Positions 15,648-18,119 of a DNA stretch of 18,119 nt are shown here, piece by piece (position 1 is the first letter of the stretch; each line of letters opens with the position of its first letter). The notes beneath the pieces are model-generated. The model saw only the letters and a list, made by a program, of their open reading frames with translations, was not told where the DNA came from and ran no database searches. Source of the DNA: Oscillospiraceae bacterium (GTDB lineage: Bacteria; Bacillota_A; Clostridia; Oscillospirales; Oscillospiraceae); contig JAFQLA010000285.1 of assembly GCA_017396725.1 (NCBI GenBank), positions 1 through 18,119 on the forward strand, in the 5' to 3' direction. The position numbers and the translations under genes are program-made.

Positions 15648-15671
15648 GGGAGGCTTTGGCCTCTCTTTTTT
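15648..15671 (+). terminator. Intrinsic terminator of alaX
   Basis: GGGAGGC / GCCTCTC (7 bp with one G-T pair) with loop TTTG, followed directly by TTTTTT, six bases after the alaX stop. Confidence 0.85.
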
Positions 15672-15672
15672 C

Positions 15673-15701
15673 TATACATTCCGCCCTTTGTGTGGTAAAC
15701 T
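15673..15701 (+). promoter_or_regulatory. Probable promoter of the MATE gene
   Basis: TATACA (15673-15678) and TAAACT (15696-15701) are 17 bases apart, with TGG before the -10 giving an extended -10 element. It lies directly behind the alaX terminator and 38 bases ahead of the chosen MATE start. Confidence 0.6.
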
Positions 15702-15739
15702 GTAGTGATGAAATCCAAGCAAAAAGGACGGCAAATACT

Positions 15740-17140
15740 ATGCAAGCAGTTGCTGGCGAAAATAAAATGGGCGTAATGCCCATCAATAAACTCATCTGGA
15801 ACATGGCCCTGCCCATCATTCTCTCTATGCTGGTGCAGGCCCTTTACAACATGGTGGACTCCATCTTCGTTTCCATGATCAGCGAAGAGTGCCTCACCGC
15901 CGTGTCCCTTTCCTTCCCGGCGCAGAATCTGATGATCGGCCTTTCCAGCGGCACCGCCGTGGGTGTGAACGCCCTTTTCTCCCGTGCGCTGGGCGCCAAG
16001 GATCAAAAGAGAGCCGATACCGTGGCCATCAACGGCGTATTTCTGGCCGCTGTGGGCAGCATCGTCTCCGCCATCGTCATGCTCTTTATCTCCCGCCCCT
16101 TTATGGAGGCGCAGACAGACGTCAGCTATATCGTAGAGCAGGGCATCACCTATCTTAACATCAACGGCGTCCTTTCCTTTGGCATCTTTATCGGCATCAC
16201 GCTGGAGCGTCTGCTGCAGGGAACGGGCCGCACGGTCTATGCCATGTACGGCCAGATGGGCGGCGCCATCCTCAATCTGATCTTTGACCCCATCTTTATC
16301 TTCCTCTTTGATATGGGTGTGGCCGGCGCGGCTTATGCCACAGTGCTGGGCCAGATCATCGGCATGCTGGTGCACCTCTGGTTCAATTTGCGCAAAAATG
16401 ACGATGTGCATCTCTCTTTGCGCGGTTTCCGTCCCAACGCAAAGATCATCGGTCAGATCTATGCCATCGGCATCCCTTCGGTGATCATGGTGGCCATCGG
16501 CTCTGTCACCACCTTCTTTATGAATAAGATCCTCATCACCTATCATATCGGCAAGGAAACTGCCGCCACGGTGTTTGGCATCTACTTCAAGCTCAATAGT
16601 CTCTTCTTTATGCCGGTTTTCGGCCTCAATAACGCGATCGGTCCCATCATCGCCTTTAACTACGGCGCCCAGAACCGCCGCCGCATGCTCCGCACCGTAA
16701 AGCTCTCCGTTATCTACGCGGTGGGCATCATGTCCCTGGGGTTCCTCTCCTTTATGCTGATCCCCGAAACGCTGCTGCGCATGTTCAACGCATCCGAGCT
16801 GATGCTCCAGATCGGCAAGCCCGCGCTGCAGATCATCGGCCCCAGCTTCTTGCTGGCAGGCGCCTGCATCACGGTGATCTCCATCTTCCAGGCGCTGGGC
16901 CGCAGCACCTATTCCATGTTTGTCTCTTTCTTCCGCCAGATCTTCTTCCTGCTGCCCACAGCCTATTTCCTCGGCAGCTACGGCGCTTCCATCGGCAACT
17001 ACGATCTCGTCTGGTGGAGCTATCCTTTGGCAGAGATCATCGCCATTGTGGTGACGCTGATCTTCTTCGTCATGATCTATAAGAAGGTCATCGCCAAGAT
17101 CCCGCTGGATGGCCCCTGCACCGGCACCGCCCTTTCCTAA
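15740..17140 (+). CDS. MATE-family multidrug/Na+ antiporter
   Basis: Encodes 466 residues from the ATG at 15740, which has AAAGGACGG upstream. The frame is open from 15656 but the extra part overlaps the promoter and terminator. It has about twelve membrane segments in two similar halves. Typical MATE features are the start MPINKLIWNMALPIILSML, the loop DPIFIFLFDMGVAGAAYA ending the first half, and GLNNAIGPIIAFNYGAQ in the second half. It exports small organic cations or metabolites driven by Na+ or H+; the substrate cannot be told. The downstream flavoprotein starts 11 bases after its stop, so the two form an operon. Confidence 0.92.
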   Translation: MQAVAGENKMGVMPINKLIWNMALPIILSMLVQALYNMVDSIFVSMISEECLTAVSLSFPAQNLMIGLSSGTAVGVNALFSRALGAKDQKRADTVAINGVFLAAVGSIVSAIVMLFISRPFMEAQTDVSYIVEQGITYLNINGVLSFGIFIGITLERLLQGTGRTVYAMYGQMGGAILNLIFDPIFIFLFDMGVAGAAYATVLGQIIGMLVHLWFNLRKNDDVHLSLRGFRPNAKIIGQIYAIGIPSVIMVAIGSVTTFFMNKILITYHIGKETAATVFGIYFKLNSLFFMPVFGLNNAIGPIIAFNYGAQNRRRMLRTVKLSVIYAVGIMSLGFLSFMLIPETLLRMFNASELMLQIGKPALQIIGPSFLLAGACITVISIFQALGRSTYSMFVSFFRQIFFLLPTAYFLGSYGASIGNYDLVWWSYPLAEIIAIVVTLIFFVMIYKKVIAKIPLDGPCTGTALS

Positions 17141-17151
17141 AGGAGCTTTTT

Positions 17152-17703
17152 ATGAGAAAAACCCTCATTGTCAACGGTTCCCCCCGTCCAAACGGCGATA
17201 CCGCCGCACTGGTAGCGGAGCTCCGCCGCCATCTTACGGGCGAAGTGGTGGAGATCTCCGCCTATCGCTCCAACATTGCCCCCTGCGTGGATTGCCGCGG
17301 CTGCGCCAAAACGGCAAAATGCGTGGTGCGGGACGACATGGATATCATCTATGCCGATGATTATGACAATGTGGTGCTGGCTTCCCCCGTGTATTTCATG
17401 ACGCTGCCCGGTCAGGTGCTGAACCTCATGAGCCGCTTCCAGCCCCAGCATGCCGCCATGTATTTTTTGAATCAGCCGCTGAATCTCCGCGCCAAAAAGG
17501 GTGCTTTGATCCTCACCGCCGGCGGCAAAGGCAACGAGCACGGCGTCGCCCACCATGTAAAAGTCTTTTTCCGCATGTTCGGCGCCACGGGATATGAAGA
17601 TCACACCGTGAAAAGTGTGAAAACCGACACGCTCCCCGCAAAGGATGATATCGCCGCCATGGAAGGCGTGCGAAAGCTTGCCGCATGGCTCAATGAAGCA
17701 TAA
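17152..17703 (+). CDS. Iron-sulfur flavoprotein / NADPH-dependent FMN reductase family
   Basis: Encodes 183 residues with AAAGGAG upstream. The flavodoxin-like fold begins VNGSPRPNGDTAAL, the FMN phosphate loop. It is followed by CVDCRGCAKTAKC (Cys50, 53, 56 and 62), the compact CX2CX2CX5C pattern of iron-sulfur flavoproteins that bind a [4Fe-4S] cluster. ASPVYFMTLPGQV is the second flavin contact. Such proteins pass electrons from ferredoxin or NAD(P)H to O2, peroxide or other acceptors in anaerobes. It is co-transcribed with the MATE gene, but a shared role is not evident. The long repeat begins 16 bases after its stop. Confidence 0.88.
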   Translation: MRKTLIVNGSPRPNGDTAALVAELRRHLTGEVVEISAYRSNIAPCVDCRGCAKTAKCVVRDDMDIIYADDYDNVVLASPVYFMTLPGQVLNLMSRFQPQHAAMYFLNQPLNLRAKKGALILTAGGKGNEHGVAHHVKVFFRMFGATGYEDHTVKSVKTDTLPAKDDIAAMEGVRKLAAWLNEA

Positions 17704-17719
17704 AAGAAGAAGGATGCCA

Positions 17720-17879
17720 AAGGCGGCGCTCCATAGGGATTTATCCGGTTTTGCCCGGATCTTTTCCCCCGCAGGCATCCCATTCGTCCTTGAAAGACTT
17801 TAAAGTATTCCTGCGTCCTCATGGAAGACCCGCGAGAAAAAATCTCTCGCGCAAAACTGCATAGCACTTCAAAAAGAAG
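17720..17879 (+). repeat. Long 3'-UTR repeat, right copy
   Basis: Inverted partner of 1-159. It begins GGCGGCGCTCCATAGGGA, 16-18 bases after the flavoprotein stop, in the same sense as that gene. It has two perfect hairpins: ATCCGG-N6-CCGGAT (17743-17760) followed by CTTTT, and CGCGAGA-N7-TCTCGCG (17831-17851). It ends CACTTCAAAAAGAAG. The left copy ends in the same way at the window edge. Confidence 0.9.
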
Positions 17880-17900
17880 CGTTTTTCTTCATAAGCCGAC

Positions 17901-17939
17901 AAAAAGCCACGGTAGCTAAAAAATATACCGTGGCTTTTT
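17901..17939. terminator. Two-way intrinsic terminator
   Basis: A perfect 14-bp stem AAAAAGCCACGGTA / TACCGTGGCTTTTT with an 11-base loop (17915-17925). The A/T ends give a T-run on both strands, so it can end both the MATE/flavoprotein transcript and the minus-strand gene entering from the right. Confidence 0.92.
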
Positions 17940-17950
17940 CACGCATTATT

Positions 17951-18000
17951 GGGGGAAAACTCCCTTTTTGAAGCGGGTAACTCCCTTATGGAGCGCCGCC
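17951..18000 (-). repeat. Third, short and diverged copy of the 3'-UTR repeat
   Basis: This stretch starts GGGGGAAAA and ends TATGGAGCGCCGCC, as do positions ~108-157 of the left copy. Between them lie a diverged middle and matching TAA and TCCC blocks. It is thus the gene-proximal third of the repeat. On the minus strand it begins 27 bases after the stop codon at 18028-18030, in the same relation to its gene as the other two copies. Confidence 0.65.
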
Positions 18001-18027
18001 CTGGCGGGACTTCTCGTATGTTTCGTA

Positions 18028-18119
18028 TTAAGAGATCATGTGGGCGCCCACCTGATAGTCGCTCCATTCGCCCATGCCGTTGCGGGCAGAGGTGCAGTCA
18101 GAGAAGAAATAGGCACCCA
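18028..18119 (-). CDS. C-terminal end of an unidentified protein (partial)
   Basis: The last 29 codons of a minus-strand gene that enters from the right, ending QVGAHMIS then TAA at 18028-18030. The residue make-up (YFFSDCTSARNGMGEWSDYQ) and C-ending codons look like real coding sequence and match the other genes here. No family is recognised from so short a piece. It is followed by the short repeat copy and the two-way terminator. Confidence 0.6.
   Translation of the reverse strand, partial: GAYFFSDCTSARNGMGEWSDYQVGAHMIS

Noticed and set aside
17714..17803. A 29-codon frame in the right repeat (starts MPKAALHRDLSGF)
   Set aside because: The left copy keeps much of the frame but lacks the ATG, and the short copy diverges. 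The ribosome-like AGAAGG abuts the ATG. Hairpins and fixed 3'-UTR placement fit an RNA/DNA element better than a peptide.
1..18119. CRISPR array, tRNA, rRNA, prophage or insertion-sequence genes
   Set aside because: No regularly spaced short repeats, no cloverleaf or rRNA-like sequence recognised and no transposase, integrase or phage gene was seen on either strand.

Overview
The window looks like a piece of chromosome from a strictly anaerobic, fermentative Firmicute, probably a Clostridia gut-type organism. The evidence is a full-length pyruvate:ferredoxin oxidoreductase, an oxygen-sensitive 4-hydroxybutyryl-CoA dehydratase very like the Clostridium aminobutyricum enzyme as I recall it, a split-subunit molybdenum hydroxylase of the clostridial nicotinate dehydrogenase type, strong AGGAGG ribosome binding sites and sigma-A type promoters (TTGACA-N17-TACAAT). 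The species is not determined.

Layout. (1) 1-988: a copy of a ~158-bp repeat, a small minus-strand four-helix DMT/EamA-type membrane protein, and a 377-base divergent control region with two clear promoters, each overlapped by a dyad. (2) 989-5745, plus strand: a five-gene operon with a UlaG-like metallo-beta-lactamase-fold hydrolase followed by the FAD, 2Fe-2S and two molybdopterin subunits of a xanthine dehydrogenase-family hydroxylase. It ends in a strong two-way terminator. (3) 5811-6553, minus strand: a FadR-type GntR regulator whose last ~30 residues are out of frame. (4) 6689-12864, plus strand, divergent from the regulator: IlvD/Edd dehydratase, 3-hydroxyacyl-CoA dehydrogenase-like protein and PFOR, ending in a hairpin. 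It is followed by abfD (12943-14421). (5) 14493-17703: an AlaX-type alanyl-tRNA editing protein, a MATE efflux protein and an iron-sulfur flavoprotein. (6) 17704-18119: the second repeat copy in inverted orientation, a two-way terminator, a third shortened repeat copy, and the last 29 codons of a minus-strand gene.

How it may work together (inference). The regulator sits between two catabolic-looking blocks. One block supplies a hydroxylase/aldehyde-oxidising activity plus a lactone- or ring-opening hydrolase. The other supplies a hydroxy-acid dehydratase, a dehydrogenase, a 2-oxoacid:ferredoxin oxidoreductase and 4-hydroxybutyryl-CoA dehydratase. One consistent reading is oxidation to a lactone, hydrolysis to an acid, dehydration to a 2-oxo acid, oxidative decarboxylation to an acyl-CoA and conversion to crotonyl-CoA. 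No transporter, CoA transferase, crotonase or butyryl-CoA dehydrogenase is in the window, so the substrate is open.

The most unusual non-coding feature is the repeat family. All three copies lie 16-28 bases after a stop codon and point the same way relative to the gene they follow, like a mobile or shared 3'-UTR element. The two long copies are inverted about 17.5 kb apart and enclose every complete gene in the window.
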